Shown here: positions 32,989 to 44,722 of the stretch, one piece after another
Numbering within the stretch: the stretch's first letter is position 1
Layout of the letters: each line of letters opens with the position of its first letter
Origin: Phaffia rhodozyma
Lineage: Eukaryota; Basidiomycota; Tremellomycetes; Cystofilobasidiales; Mrakiaceae
Direction: 5' to 3'
Assembly: GCA_014706385.1 (NCBI GenBank)
Contig: JACGZH010000002.1
Location: 1,736,001 to 1,800,000, forward strand
DNA length: 64,000 nt
Made by a program: the position numbers and the translations under genes
The notes under the pieces: generated by a model
The model's input: only the letters and a program-made list of their open reading frames with translations
What the model was told of the DNA's origin: nothing
Databases searched by the model: none

Positions 32989-35900
32989 CTAACAGTTGGG
33001 CCCGACCCACTCGTGCCAGGACTTGACCTCACTAGGGATCTGACCCTCCTGGTAACCGTCCAGACCACCCTGAGGAATCTTCTTGGCGAGCGACTCGACC
33101 CAGAGTTGAGCACACCTGGCGTTGTTGATCAAAGGAATTCCGAAATCGACGGCGTTTCGTCGGGCAACGTAGTCTTCGTCGACCGTGTCCGCACCTCGCT
33201 GTCGGGCCAAGTTGATAACAGTCTGAATCTCATACTGCTCAAACACCTCGTTCAACTTTCTCTTGTCCTTCAACGGGAAGAAGATCTTCTTCGCCTTGAC
33301 GTAAGGGATCGAGTTGAGGAACTCTTCGACCTTGGGAGAGGAGCAGTACAGCTTGAACCCAAGATCGATCAACCCCTTGGCGACCGTCTTCATCTCTGGC
33401 TTGGTGATGTCACCACCGATCAACACACCAGAGTTCAAAGAAGGGATCCTGAAACCGTTGGTAGAAAGCAAAGCAGCCCAGTAGGCCTCGTGAATGTCTG
33501 TACCGAACGAGGCGATCTCTCCGGTCGAAGCCATCTCGACACCCAAGAACGGATCGGCTCCTCCCAATCGAGTCCACGAGAACTGAGGAACCTTGATGGC
33601 AACGTAATCCCTCTTCTCCTTCATCAGATCAATAGGCTCAGGTACGTTGGTATCCATAATGGCGGCCGTCGCGGTCTCGATGAAGTTGTGACCGAGGACT
33701 TTGGACACGAAGGGGAAGGACCTAGAGGCTCGCAAGTTGCACTCAATCACCTTGAGCGCAGGCTCCTCGTCGTCCGATCCGGGCTTTCGGATGATCTGCA
33801 TGTTGAACGGTCCAGAGATCTCAAAAGCGGCGGCGACCTTCTCGGCGATCTCCTTCAATCGAGCAAGATCCTGATCGACTAACGAGAACGGAGGAAGGAC
33901 CAAGGTGGCATCTCCAGAGTGGACTCCGGCGTTTTCCACGTGCTCGGACACGGCGTGGACAAGAAGCTTTCCCTTGTGGGCGACGGCGTCGACGTCGATC
34001 TCTTGGGCATTATCGATGAACTTCGTGATGACGACAGGGTGATCGGGCGAGACATCAGTCGCCATTGAAAGGAAGTGGTCGAGCATCGACTCGTCCCACA
34101 CCACGTTCATGGCCGCTCCAGAGAGCACATAGGACGGACGGATCAACACAGGGTAGGTGACCTTGTTGGCAAACTCCTTGGCGGCCTCTAACGAGGTGAC
34201 CTCAACCCAGTCGGGCTGGTCAACCCCAATGGAATCGAGGATAGAAGAGAACTTGTGTCGGTCCTCAGCATTGTCAATCATGTCAGGGTCGGTTCCGAGA
34301 ACTTTCACACCAGTCTCCTTCAATCGGAGAGCGATGTTCTGGGGAAGCTGGCCACCGACAGAGACGATCACACCGTCGGCGTTCTCCAACTCGTAAATGT
34401 CCATGACTCGCTCGAAGCCGAGCTCCTCAAAGTACAATCGGTCGGCCTCGTCGAAATCGGTCGACACGGTCTCCGGGTTGTAGTTGATCATGATAGTCTT
34501 CTTGCCCATCTCTCGGACCGATCGAGCGCAGGTGACTGCACACCAATCGAACTCGACAGAGGAACCGATTCGGTAAACACCGGAACCAAGGACCATGGTA
34601 CCCTTATCATCAAACTCGAGATCATGGGTGGTGGCGTTGTAGGTGGTGTACAAGTAATTGGTGTGCGCAGGGAACTCTGCGGCCAGGGTATCGATTCGCT
34701 TGACGAAGGGAGTGACGCCCAAAGACTTTCGGTGCGCTCGGACCTTGTCCTCGGTCGACTTGACAAGCTCGGCGATCTGGGGATCACTGAATCCAGTCTT
34801 CTTGGCCGTTCGCATCAACTCGGCATCGATCTGGTCAAGCGAGGTCGACTCGAGCGCTCGGTGAACGGCGACGATGTTCTCGAGCTTGTAAAGGAACCAT
34901 TTGTCGATCTTGGTGATGTCGTGCAACCTGTCGACGGTGTAGGCCTCGTTGAGCATGGCGTGAGCGATGGCGAAGAGTCGTCGGTCGTTGTTTGCCGACA
35001 GCGCGGTCTCAAGATCCTCAGGCTTCCAGTAAGGAAGGAAACCATTGTATCTCGGGTCGACCTGTCGGATAGCCTTCTGGAGGGCCTCCTCGAACGTTCG
35101 ACCGACAGCCATAACCTCACCGACAGACTTCATGGCCGATCCGACGTTTCGCTCGACGTACTGGAACTTTGCCAGATCCCACTTAGGGATCTTGCAGACA
35201 ATGTAGTCAAGCGAAGGCTCGAAGCAGGCCGTGGTAGTCTTCGTGACGGCGTTGGGCAACTCAGGAAGAGTGTGGCCCAGGGCAATCTTTGCAGCGGTGT
35301 ACGCAAGGGGATAACCGGTGGCCTTGGAGGCCAACGCACTGGATCGGGACAATCGAGCGTTCATCTCTGTGGGAAGGAAAAAAAGGAAGAAAAAGAAATG
35401 TTGATGAGCAAAAAGATCTATTGAAACGAGGGAAAGAACCCAAGAGACGTACCGATGACCATGTACTCCCTGCTGACGGGGTTAAGAGCATACTGCACGT
35501 TGCATTCTCCAACGACACCGACATGTCGAACGATCTTGATGGCAGCGGTTCGGAGCATGTGGTACTCATCATCTGTCAACGTCTGAGACGGAGCAACGAC
35601 GATGGAGTCACCAGTGTGTGTTCCGAGAGGATCAAAGTTTTCCATGTTGCAGCAGATGATGGTGTTCTACAAGTGTGAGGGAGAGAGGGAAGGACAAAGA
35701 AAAGTCAGGGTCTGAGATGTGAACAAACGAAGACCGGTCTGTCTGATGGAAATACTAACGTCGGCAGCATCTCGAACAACCTCGTATTCGACCTCTTTCC
35801 ATCCCTTGAGGGACTTTTCGATGAGCACTTGAGGACTGAGAGAAAGGGACTTCGCGGAAAGATCTCTGAGCTCGTCCTCGTTGTTGGCGAATCCAGATCC

Positions 35901-36908
35901 AAGACCTCCGAGGGAGAAGGCAGATCGGAGGATGATGGGGTAACCGATGGTAGCGGCTGCCTCGAGGGCACCGTCAACGGTCGAAACGGCGGTCGACTGG
36001 GCGGCAGGAATGTCAATCTCTGTGAGAAGTCAAGAGTACATGAGGGCGGCCCGAAAGTCAGAAGATATGAAGGAGCAGTAAGAGCACAAAGATAGTATAC
36101 GAACCGTTCAAAGCCTGGACGAAAAGATCTCGGTCCTCGGATACCTCGAGGGTTCGGATAGGGGTACCGAGCACCTTGACGCCGAGTCGGTCGAGGACAC
36201 CCATCTTGTCAAGCTGGACACCGACGTTCAACGCAGATTGTCCTCCGAAGGTGAGGAGGATACCGTCCGGTCGCTCCTTCTCGAGGATGGAGGCGACATA
36301 GTCTGGGGTGATGGGCAAAAAGTAGACCTCGGACGCAAGGTCGTGGGAGGTCTGAATGGTCGCAATGTTGGGGTTCACGAGGATGGTCTCAATGTTGGAC
36401 TCCTTGAGAGCCTTGATGGCCTGGGAACCTGAGATGTGATGAGGATAAGAAGAGATGAAGGGGAAAAAAGTTTAGTATGGTGAAATCGGATTATTTGAAT
36501 TTAAATAGACAATTGGGAATTAGGCCCAGTCGGTTAAATAGATAAGATGGAAGAAGTGAAGAGTACAATATAGAGATGAAGAGACTAGATGAAAAGCGGG
36601 GACCCACCTGAGTAGTCGAATTCACCGGCTTGACCGATGCTGAGTCCTCCTGACCCGACGACCATAACTCGTTTAACATCAGGCTTGGGGATCTTGGGCA
36701 AGACCTTAGCCGAGATCTTTCGGGCGAGCTCAGATGGAGAGTTCAACGTGGGCTCTCCCTGGCCTTCGTGGTAGTTTCCGACGGCAGGAGCGGCGACAGC
36801 CTTGAGCGGGTTTGTCGGTCGGATGAACGCTCGGAGGGGCGAAGATGTGAACGATCGACCGGTCTGGTTGGAGAGTCGAACCAGAGGTTGTCTGATAGAT
36901 CGAAGCAT
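32989..36908 (-). CDS. CPA2: Carbamoyl-phosphate synthase, arginine-specific large subunit, mitochondrial form
   Basis: Makes carbamoyl phosphate for arginine synthesis using ammonia from the small glutaminase subunit. The start ATG at 36908 opens an Arg/Ser-rich presequence ([20 protein letters not shown]), so import into mitochondria is likely. The first ATP-grasp half begins [20 protein letters not shown] and continues [54 protein letters not shown]. The last exon, 35364-32989, is one uninterrupted 791-codon piece: [20 protein letters not shown], the second synthetase half ([37 protein letters not shown]) and the C-terminal allosteric domain, ending WHEWVGPNC. There is no fused aspartate transcarbamoylase or dihydroorotase, so this is the arginine and not the pyrimidine enzyme. 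Total length about 1,180 residues is standard. Exons: about 36908-36610, 36430-36100, 36016-35760, 35665-35453, 35364-32989. Confidence 0.95.
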
Positions 36909-37711
36909 GTTTTTCGGCTTTTAATTTTCTTCTTAGGGAACTTTTTTTTTCTAAGGGTTGGAAGAGTAGCGGATAAGAAAGAGGGAAGATAGGTATATGC
37001 TGGAAGATGTTGTTGGAGATGATTTATTGATCGAGAGCAGAGAAAACCTGTTCGGAGATGTACTGTCGATTGGTATTGGGAACCCAGACCGATAGGAATG
37101 GATGAGATGATAGACGGAAGGCAAAGGAGAAAGAGAACAGGAAGAACAAGGGAGAAAAAAACCTGATAAGCTTTTTCTCATTCTTGTCTCTGTAGATTAA
37201 GCTAACAGAAAGAAAGATAACCGTACGTCGTCTGATACGCGTTCTGTGTAGATCATATAAGATCCAACCAAGCGGATGAAGCGGAAAGAAGGATGTGGTG
37301 TTGGTGTTGGTGGTAGCGAGAGAGAACACAAAGCCCAGGTTGAGTGAAGGTGTATGGTCGAAAGAGGAACAGAAGAAAAAAAAATCCCCTTGAATGAGTC
37401 AACAAGAACGAAAAAGAAGGGACAGGGCGGAAGAGGCGGCCATCGGCAAGGCACCTGGTCAAATAAATTTCAAATCGGCCGGTGTACCTTGGCCGGATTG
37501 GCGAGATGGGTGATTAACCGGCGAATGGCCCTGAGTATGGCGCTCATCTCTCGTGATAAGTACCGTGCTCAATGCAGTGCAATGTCACGTGGTTTGACGC
37601 TCTCTGTCAACTGTCTCCTTTCTTTGGCTCGTTTCCTTTATCGTCATTTCGGTTGCCTGGTTTTGTCTTTACTTTTGTGTTTCATGTCGATCACTTTGGT
37701 CATACACTATC
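36909..37711. other. Intergenic region: CPA2 promoter and mL38 terminator
   Basis: 803 bases; both neighbours are on the minus strand, so this holds the CPA2 promoter and the mL38 3' flank. The plus strand is purine-rich from 36,960 to 37,420, i.e. the CPA2 leader is pyrimidine-rich in the sense direction. TCACGTGG with a CACGTG core lies at 37586-37591. No gene is seen. Confidence 0.45.
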
Positions 37712-39630
37712 TCACGCCTTGGTTCCAGTCACCTCATTGGGCACTCTGTCGACAACAACCACCGGGTTTCCGTTCGAATCCACACTGTCCTCCAACCTCT
37801 TGAATTCACCCTCCCAGCCGGGCGTCCTAACGAATCGCTGGTTAAGATCAGGTCCGGAAGAGACGATCCCGAGCTTTTGGTTGTACACCTCGGCCCGGTT
37901 CTTCTTCTCCGGCGTCCAGAACATCGATTGGGGTTGACCGACAAAGTACTTGACCTCTGGTTGTTCTAGATATAGTTCAGTACAAGAGAAGAAAGATCAT
38001 AGTCCAATTCCGTCAGCAGCTTGCGCTCTAAAGAAAGAGTCCTGTCGATAGCACACAATACTCACGAATGATGTCCTTCCAGATCTTCGGGCAGACCTTT
38101 GAGTCATAAATCTCTCGAATGAATGACATTCCGACGATATCCTGCATCTTCCAGTTCACCCTCAGGAACGTTCGTAGCTTGAAGTTTTCTCTCTTTGGCG
38201 TCTTGATCACACCCTTCCCGGCTTTTGGCCCGAATATCACTGGTTCGTCGTGCTGGACGAGCACAAACACATACCGGTGGTAAGGCGTGCCCTTGTGGGG
38301 GTGAGGAGCCAGATAAGGCACAACCGCCGGAGGAAGTTGCGACTTGAAAGCGCTCGACGAACCGACCACCGACGGGTCCGAAGACGGGAACACCTGGGAC
38401 TTTGCCGACAATGGGATGTTCGGCACCAGCCAGTGCAGTTGAGACTTGAACGTGTGGTTTTCCACATCAGGGACGTCTGTGAAGCATCTTCAATTCAGCC
38501 ACCGGGCTTCACGAGCTTACAAGACGAAAGAAACGAAGAGAAAACTGTAGACACACGTACCAAGATCGATCATGAACAAGGTTCCAAACGTGTCCTTCTC
38601 GCCAAAGTACCTGATCTCCAATTCGGGTTCCTTCAATGTCTCCTCCACAGGCAACATTCGTCCAACGATCACCCGGTTTCCATCCTTTGGATCCCTCGTC
38701 TCGACCTTCCGGACCTTTTTCACATAACCAAACTGATCCGGCTTGGGAGGCGGAGGTGGAGCAGACACCGGGTATCGCAGAGCGATATCCACCCGGAGGC
38801 CTTTGGAAGGAGGACCGATCAGATCAGGAATCACGTACATCTCGTTCAACGCGTTAGTCTGTTTGAAGTAAGAAAAAGAAAAAAAAAGGAGATAGCGAGG
38901 TATATCAGACAAGAAGGCAAAGGAAGAAGAGGAAGACGGCGAAAAGTGTACATACGTGGGCGTCGAGCGAGCCTTTCAACTCGAATCGCTCTCTGGCAAG
39001 GTATCGAGCGACCGGAGTTGTCGGGTCAACTGTCATGTTTGAAATCGACGCAAACGAACATACTTGACGTCAGTAGACAAGAATAGGAAAAAAGAAGGAA
39101 CAGAAAAAGAGGGACAAGCATGCTTGTCTCTCTTGCACCTCTCGATAACCTCATCGCCATCGTCACCGTGAGGAAACCCCTTGGAAACACTTACGGAGGC
39201 CGTTCTCAGACTCCCATCTGGTCTTTGGGTTGTGGAACTCTCCCAAGTTCTCGATCCTCTCCTTTTCCAGCTCCAGCCTTGCCAAATCGTCAAACGCAGC
39301 AAAGTCGAGCTCCTTTCCGTTCTCAGCCGCCTTCTTAGAGGCCTCAACCTTCTCCCGCAGCTGCTCTATACGGGGCTTTAACTCTTCTAACTTCTTGTTC
39401 ATATTCTCCATGCTCGATTGAATATACGCCAGAGCGGCATCATAGTTTTTGTTTCGGCCAGGAGTTACCGGAGGAGTCCACGAAGATGAGGCCGAGGCGG
39501 AGGCTGTCTCCTGAGAGCGTGTATAAGAGCTGTGAAAAGAACGGGACGAGGAGACGATCAAGTTCGATGATCTGACCTGGACGGTAGCTCGGGTGGACAG
39601 AGCCCCAAGAGATCTGCAAGTGCGATGCAT
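37712..39630 (-). CDS. MRPL35: Mitochondrial large-subunit ribosomal protein mL38 (yeast MRPL35), PEBP-like
   Basis: Structural protein of the mitochondrial 54S subunit. The start ATG at 39630 opens a presequence rich in Arg, Ser and Thr (MHRTCRSLGALSTRATVQVR). A coiled-coil follows (MNKKLEELKPRIEQLREKVE), then RLELEKERIENLGEFHNPKT, VARYLARERFELKGSLD and MYVIPDLIGPPSKGLRVDI. The C-terminal half is a PEBP fold: DTFGTLFMIDLDVPDVENH, QLHWLVPNIPLS, and GTPYHRYVFVLVQHDEP, the PEBP signature. LRTFLRVNWKMQDIVGMSF and VCPKIWKDIIREY come near the end, which reads PNEVTGTKA. mL38 is the one mitoribosomal protein with a PEBP-like domain. The presequence-coiled coil-PEBP order and length (about 440 residues) agree. 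Six or so exons. Confidence 0.88.
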
Positions 39631-39935
39631 CTTGTCAAAGTAGAGCTGGACGATGAAAGTAGGAGGTTAGGAAGAGAGAAGCAGAAAATGTCGAGGGCGA
39701 AGGCGGAGAAAGGGATAGATAGATAGATAGATAATTGAATACATATCTGAATTGCCCGCCTTAAATACCAATCCCGAATAATACAGATTTCCTCTAGTGG
39801 ATAACTACAAACGCGCAGCAAGATCTCTAATACTCTTTTTTGAACCTTGTGCCCGTCATCTCCATCCTTCTTTTCTAGTTCCTTCGACCGTTTACCTTCA
39901 CCCTGTCCATCACCGACACATCTCGTTTTTCCATC

Positions 39936-41941
39936 ATGCCTTTGAACTACTCCAAATGGGATATGCTAGAGGTATCTTCCCTCGGTTATTTGGTCGTCGT
40001 TCAGTTAGGCTTGACGTACACTTGCTGATCTGGCCGTTCGTTCTTCGTTGCCAGCTCTCGGATGACTCTGATATCGAAGAGCATCCCAACATCGACAAAA
40101 AGAGTATGATTCGGTAAGCTGTTTCCTGATTGATAGAAGTCTTTGATCTTGATCTGTCAGGCTCATCAACCAAACCGGTCGTGTTCTTATCACTTTCTAG
40201 ATGGAAGCAGCAGTCGATTCATCAGAAACGACAAGAGCGACAACAGCGGATTGCGAAACTTCGAGCAGAGATCTCATTGAATGAGACCCTTCGACCAAGG
40301 ATCGTCTCTCTGCTCGACTCTCTCAAGACGCTTCCTCCTAAAGAGGCTACTTCCAAATTCTCTTCTCTCGTCTCTCAACTGACAAACGAGCCCTCTCCTG
40401 ATAAGCCCAACACCGGTGCACCAAACCAACCGACATATGATGTGATGCTCCTCCATTTGCTCGAGCAAGTCGCCAAGGAAGCCAAAGACGGCGCAAAAGA
40501 CGGAGAGGATACGGACAGGCTAGCAAGCAGGCTGACGGAGAGGCTCGAGTTCCATAACGGAAAGCTCGATCACAGGACAGAAGAGTGCGGGACGTTGATC
40601 GAGCAGGAAGAGAAGGAAGAGAAGAGCAAGATCACCAGTGAACACATTCATGAAGGTTTCAGCTCTGGAGTAAATCGATCTTTCCTTTTTCTCCCTTTTT
40701 TTGTCTATTCTGTTGAGCAATTACTCAGCTGACACATTGTTTTCAATCGCGCGTACATAGTTTGTCAACAAGGCCGGAGAAAACATTCTGGAAGAGAAGC
40801 CGAAGCCGGCGAGCAGTAAAAAGAAGGAGACTACCATCGAAGTCCTGAACCCTGAATCATCTGTTAGTATCGCTTTTCAGATATCTTGCTAATTCACGTG
40901 TGTATATTACTCAACCCGTTCTTCTATCTTTAGAAGTCGGCAACGGTTGAATCTGATGATGATGAGGATCTCCCGATGGCGACTCCTATCGCCAAGGAGT
41001 TTACCAACATCCGATACGGAGACTTTGATGGTGCCCTTCGATTTATTCAGTCGAACCCATCGATCATGGCCGAGTCGAACACGGATTCTCTTTTGCTGGA
41101 AGCCTTCAACTCAGAAATCGACGGAAAGAAAGTCAAGGCAAAGGTTTGTGTGGAAAAGGGGCTGTTGATCCAGTACTGTAGGAAATTAGGTCGAGACGGT
41201 GTCAGACTCTTCTTCCAAAGGTTTGTCTCAGTCTTTATCTTCCTTTGTATCTCTCATTCTCTTTACGGGCAGGCCACATTCTTACGTCTATACTTGGTTC
41301 ATCTCTTTTTCTTCTTCTCTCTTTCACCAACACACTTTCTCAGGATGAACCAACCGGGAGAAGCTGGCAAAAAAGCATTACACCTCTTCCAGTCGGACGT
41401 CGAAGCGACCTACCAACGAATGGCCACTCGGGTGAAAGAGATGGCCGCTGAGAAAGCGTCCTCGTCCGCCGGTGGAGAAGGTGAGGAACAGATCCAGTTG
41501 GTCGCCGAGGGAGGTGCCAGTGTGTCGTTCAATATCCCTGAAGGACCTCCACCTGAAGAAATCCGTTTGGAGGGTGAGGGAACTGAGGGCCTCGATCCTG
41601 TCCAGGTCAGGGCTTATCTGATGCAGCAGTGGGAGATCTTTGATTCGTTTGAGAACAAGATGAAGGACGCGCTCAAGAAGGAGAGTTTGGATGAGGTCAA
41701 CAAGGTGTTGGGTTCGATGAAACTCGATGAGGCGGAGAAAGTGGTTAGTTTCCTCCTTCTCTCTTGTCCCTCCGTGATTCAGTCGATGTAAAGCACAGAC
41801 TCAACGGATCTTTTCCTTCTTTTTTCTTGCTTCTTTGTCATCATCTACATGCTATGATATCAAAAGGTCGGTCTGATGAGCGAAGCAGGTATTCTCAACT
41901 TTCAAGACGGAGGTGCCATCAGAGACGAGACCGGTAAATAA
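39936..41941 (+). CDS. CDC37: Hsp90 co-chaperone Cdc37
   Basis: Delivers protein kinases to Hsp90. Exon 1 (39936-39971) codes MPLNYSKWDMLE, joined to LSDDSDIEEHPNIDKKSMIR. This is the nearly invariant Cdc37 N-terminus: W for kinase binding, and the Ser in LSDDSD as the CK2 phosphorylation site that turns on kinase selectivity. A coiled-coil follows (WKQQSIHQKRQERQQRIAKL), then SRLTERLEFHNGKLDHRTEE, a Lys-rich linker, the Hsp90-binding M domain (KEFTNIRYGDFDGALRFIQ, SLLLEAFNSEIDGKK, LLIQYCRKLG, VRLFFQRM) and a C-terminal helical domain ending GILNFQDGGAIRDETGK, stop 41939-41941. An acidic DDDED patch sits before the M domain. Length, about 480 residues, is normal for fungi. Eight or so exons. 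Confidence 0.95.
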
Positions 41942-42475
41942 ATCATGAATGTTATGAATATGCACATAACCCATTTTCTTTCTTTTTCCCCTTTGGCCGT
42001 CTCTTTGCTTTTCGTTTGTGTCGTTCTGGCGATTTGGCTTCAATATCCGGGTTCCGATATCTTGGTGTTTTGATTGGTTCATACATCTTCTCCAACCCAA
42101 CGAGCCATCTGTCGACCTCGATCATGAACAAAAGAAAAGGCAAAGGAGAGAGAGAGATGCACGTTCGGAAACTGTATCGAGAATCAAGAATATCAAGAAC
42201 TTTCAAGGAAGGAAAGGAAGGAAAGGAAGGAAAGGAAGGAAGGAAGGAAGGAAAGGAAGGAAAGGAAGGAAAGGAAGGAAAGGAAGGAAAGAGAGGATGA
42301 GAACGTTTGAGAAGGATGGTGTTCGTGTCCGGACCGAACGGGAAGAAACCAAGACGACGAAGAAGAACGAAGAACACGAAAGACTGACGAAGAGAAAAGA
42401 AGAGAACCTCGATCCAGGCAAATTAAAGAGATGCGTATATATCACCCAGTCCGCTTCACTCTACCAGAGCCCCCT
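41942..42475. other. Convergent 3' region between CDC37 and UBC13
   Basis: Facing terminators of two genes, with a GGAAA/GGAA microsatellite in the middle (listed separately). No gene is seen; open frames over the repeat are repeat artefacts. Confidence 0.5.
42205..42296. repeat. (GGAAAGGAA)n-type purine microsatellite
   Basis: About 90 bases of near-perfect aaggaaggaaagg units with a few ggaagg-only units inside, purine-only on the plus strand. Lies in the 3' intergenic gap, so length changes should be tolerated. All-purine mirror-repeat DNA of this kind can form triplex structures. Confidence 0.9.
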
Positions 42476-43962
42476 TTAGATCGCATACTTTGCGGTCCAT
42501 TCTCTCGAGACTTGGTGAGCCGCCTTCTCGTCAGACTTGTAATGCTCGGCCACGTCGTTCTGCGTAAGTTTTTCCGGTTTCGATATTTTTATGAATTGTT
42601 ATGATATCAGAACAGAGACAGCGCCGAGTGTACGCAGGTGGATGTATATGGATGTGTGAGTCTGGTATGACCTCGTAAATGAGAGGTTGAGAACGAAATG
42701 AACTAACGGCAAGAGGATCGTCAGGGTTAGGCGCGCTGAGAAGAGCCTGGACGGAAAGCAGAACTGTCCTGATTTGAAGGGCCGGTGACCATTTGTCTGA
42801 TTTGACAACAATGCATTATTCGTTTGTTGGAGTATGTTTGAAGGAAGAGGAAATCGAATAGGTGTTTAGTATATATGAACAAATGAATCTTTCTAGGCGT
42901 TGCGTTTAGTAGAGAATATGTTCACATACCCTTCAAAATATCCAAACAGATTCGGCCAAGTTTGTCTTTTGAGAAGGACATCAAAAGCGACAGATATACA
43001 CCATTAGCAAGCCGAAACAGTCAGAATGGATGGAGAACGATACGACAAGAAGAGAAAGAGAGACCCACCAATGTTAGGATGGTAGATCTTTGTGAGGAAC
43101 CGAACTTTAGGGGCTTCCATGGGATATCCATCCGGCAAGAAAAGCTCCAATTTAAACTTTCCACCTATACGAAGGGAGGACAAGATAAGGAAGAAGACAA
43201 GACAAACGGTAGAATAAGTTCGTTCATCAGTTTGGTGTTCGCCGTCTTTTGGTTGGGCCAAATGAAGATAGAGAAGCAAGAGGAAAACATGGTATCCTAT
43301 CGTGGCCGTCCTCTGATTAGAATGCTGTGCCGGGATGTCATCATATCATCCCAACCTGTTTGCACATCTAACACCCACTTCACTATCTCCGCTTTCTATT
43401 TAAGCCCAGCTCAGCTACTTGAGTAGGATCGAGAAGAAGGAAACCAAGAAGGATAGTGAAGAGGAGAGGAGAGGAACCCGTTAACGAACCAGCAAAAGGA
43501 CTGCCCTCAGGCCCGGTGATCATCACATCGAAATACCGAAGGTTGTCCTCGTGTGGCACCGCTGTTATCCCAGGAGCTGGATCGGACATCAACCTTTGGG
43601 TTTCCTATCTCCGATAAAGTTTTCGAGTAGAAGCGAGACAGCAGGTCCATAGAGATAAAGAGTTTTTTTTCATGAGAGTTTAAGTTCAAGTTGGAGCAGA
43701 GGTTGTTGCCGTAGGAAAGATCGACAAGACCAGCCAACAACATGAAACAAAACAGAACAGAACATGACAGAACAGAACAGAACAGAGAGCAGAGAGTAGA
43801 GATCAGACGAGACCGACAGATACAGGTTCATCATAAGTGAGTATATCGAGGTAGTTCAACTTCGGTTCCCAAGCTAGAAGAGAAGAAGAAAAGACCGCTA
43901 GAGGAAAGTAGACATCGGTTGACATAACGAACCTTGATGATTCGTTTCGGAAGGTCAACCAT
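42476..43962 (-). CDS. UBC13: Ubiquitin-conjugating enzyme E2 Ubc13 (UBE2N)
   Basis: E2 that builds Lys63-linked ubiquitin chains with Mms2, used in post-replication DNA repair. Exon 1 is only 30 nt (43962-43933, [10 protein letters not shown]) and splices to exon 2 at 43604-43490 ([36 protein letters not shown]). Then [20 protein letters not shown] and [12 protein letters not shown], with the HPN motif that supports the oxyanion. [12 protein letters not shown] holds the catalytic Cys (near residue 87). The end is [40 protein letters not shown] and WTAKYAI, stop 42476-42478. M-x-PA-L contact residues and the length of about 150 residues fit Ubc13 rather than other E2s. Five or so exons. Confidence 0.95.
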
Positions 43963-44722
43963 TATTACAACGAGCGATCAAGCTTGATTAGCCGGTTCTG
44001 ATAAGGAATATACAAAGATATCGGGACTGAGTGGTCGTTCAGATAGGACGGGATATAATGGGATGACGGATTGGATTGCAAGAGAAGAGATGATGTCTAA
44101 TCGTTGATCTCTTGATTACGGTCATTTAGTTGATGGGAGTTTGATTAGTCAGCCAAGAAGAAGAAATCGGGAAAGTCCATTTGCGCTCCTTGCACTCCTT
44201 TTCCATTTTCTCTTCTTTTTTCCCTCAGAACAGATCAGAGCGGATATCCAGAGCATCGAGAACTGAAAGAAGGCGGACCCAAACTATACGATGTAAAAAG
44301 AATGGAGAACACATAAAGGAGGAACCATAGGATGTACAGCGAATGATTAAGGACGGGGCGAGGAGAAGAAGGGGATGAATACTGTTACATAAACCAACGA
44401 CGACTACCCAAACTGCAAATAGAATATAGGGAGAAGAGAGAAGAAATGAGGATGAACTCAAGAAAACACTTGCGCGTGTTCGGTTTGAGAGGATCCAGAT
44501 GAGAGAATGGGGGGAGAGAATGGAACAAATTGGGAGGGAGGTCAGAAGGTAAGCAGTTTTGAGTGATGGTATGTCGAGAAGCCCGAATTAGAGATGCTAG
44601 AAGGAGAAGCGATTAGAGAGAAGAAGAAACGGAGAGGAGAAATGGGTAGAATTGTTGGAGAGTGGTCGAGAGACGACCGAAAGCTGCGCAACGTCAAGCC
44701 CCGGGTGAAACAATAACGAGAT
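43963..44722. other. Intergenic region: UBC13 promoter and acetate-transporter terminator
   Basis: 760 bases, both flanking genes on the minus strand. The stretch 44,200-44,660 is purine-rich on the plus strand, so pyrimidine-rich in the sense of both genes. No gene is seen. Confidence 0.45.

Noticed and set aside
32833..35424. Two long plus-strand frames (349 and 389 codons) opposite CPA2
   Set aside because: They lie antisense to the strongly conserved 791-codon CPA2 exon; the products are Leu/Val/Arg/Asp-rich shadow peptides caused by codon bias on the other strand.
38250..39086. 278-codon plus-strand frame
   Set aside because: Antisense to mL38 exons and introns; Arg/His-rich shadow of the real frame.
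42203..42445. Frames with Leu-Pro-Phe or Lys-Glu-Gly repeats
   Set aside because: Translation of the GGAAA microsatellite between CDC37 and UBC13.
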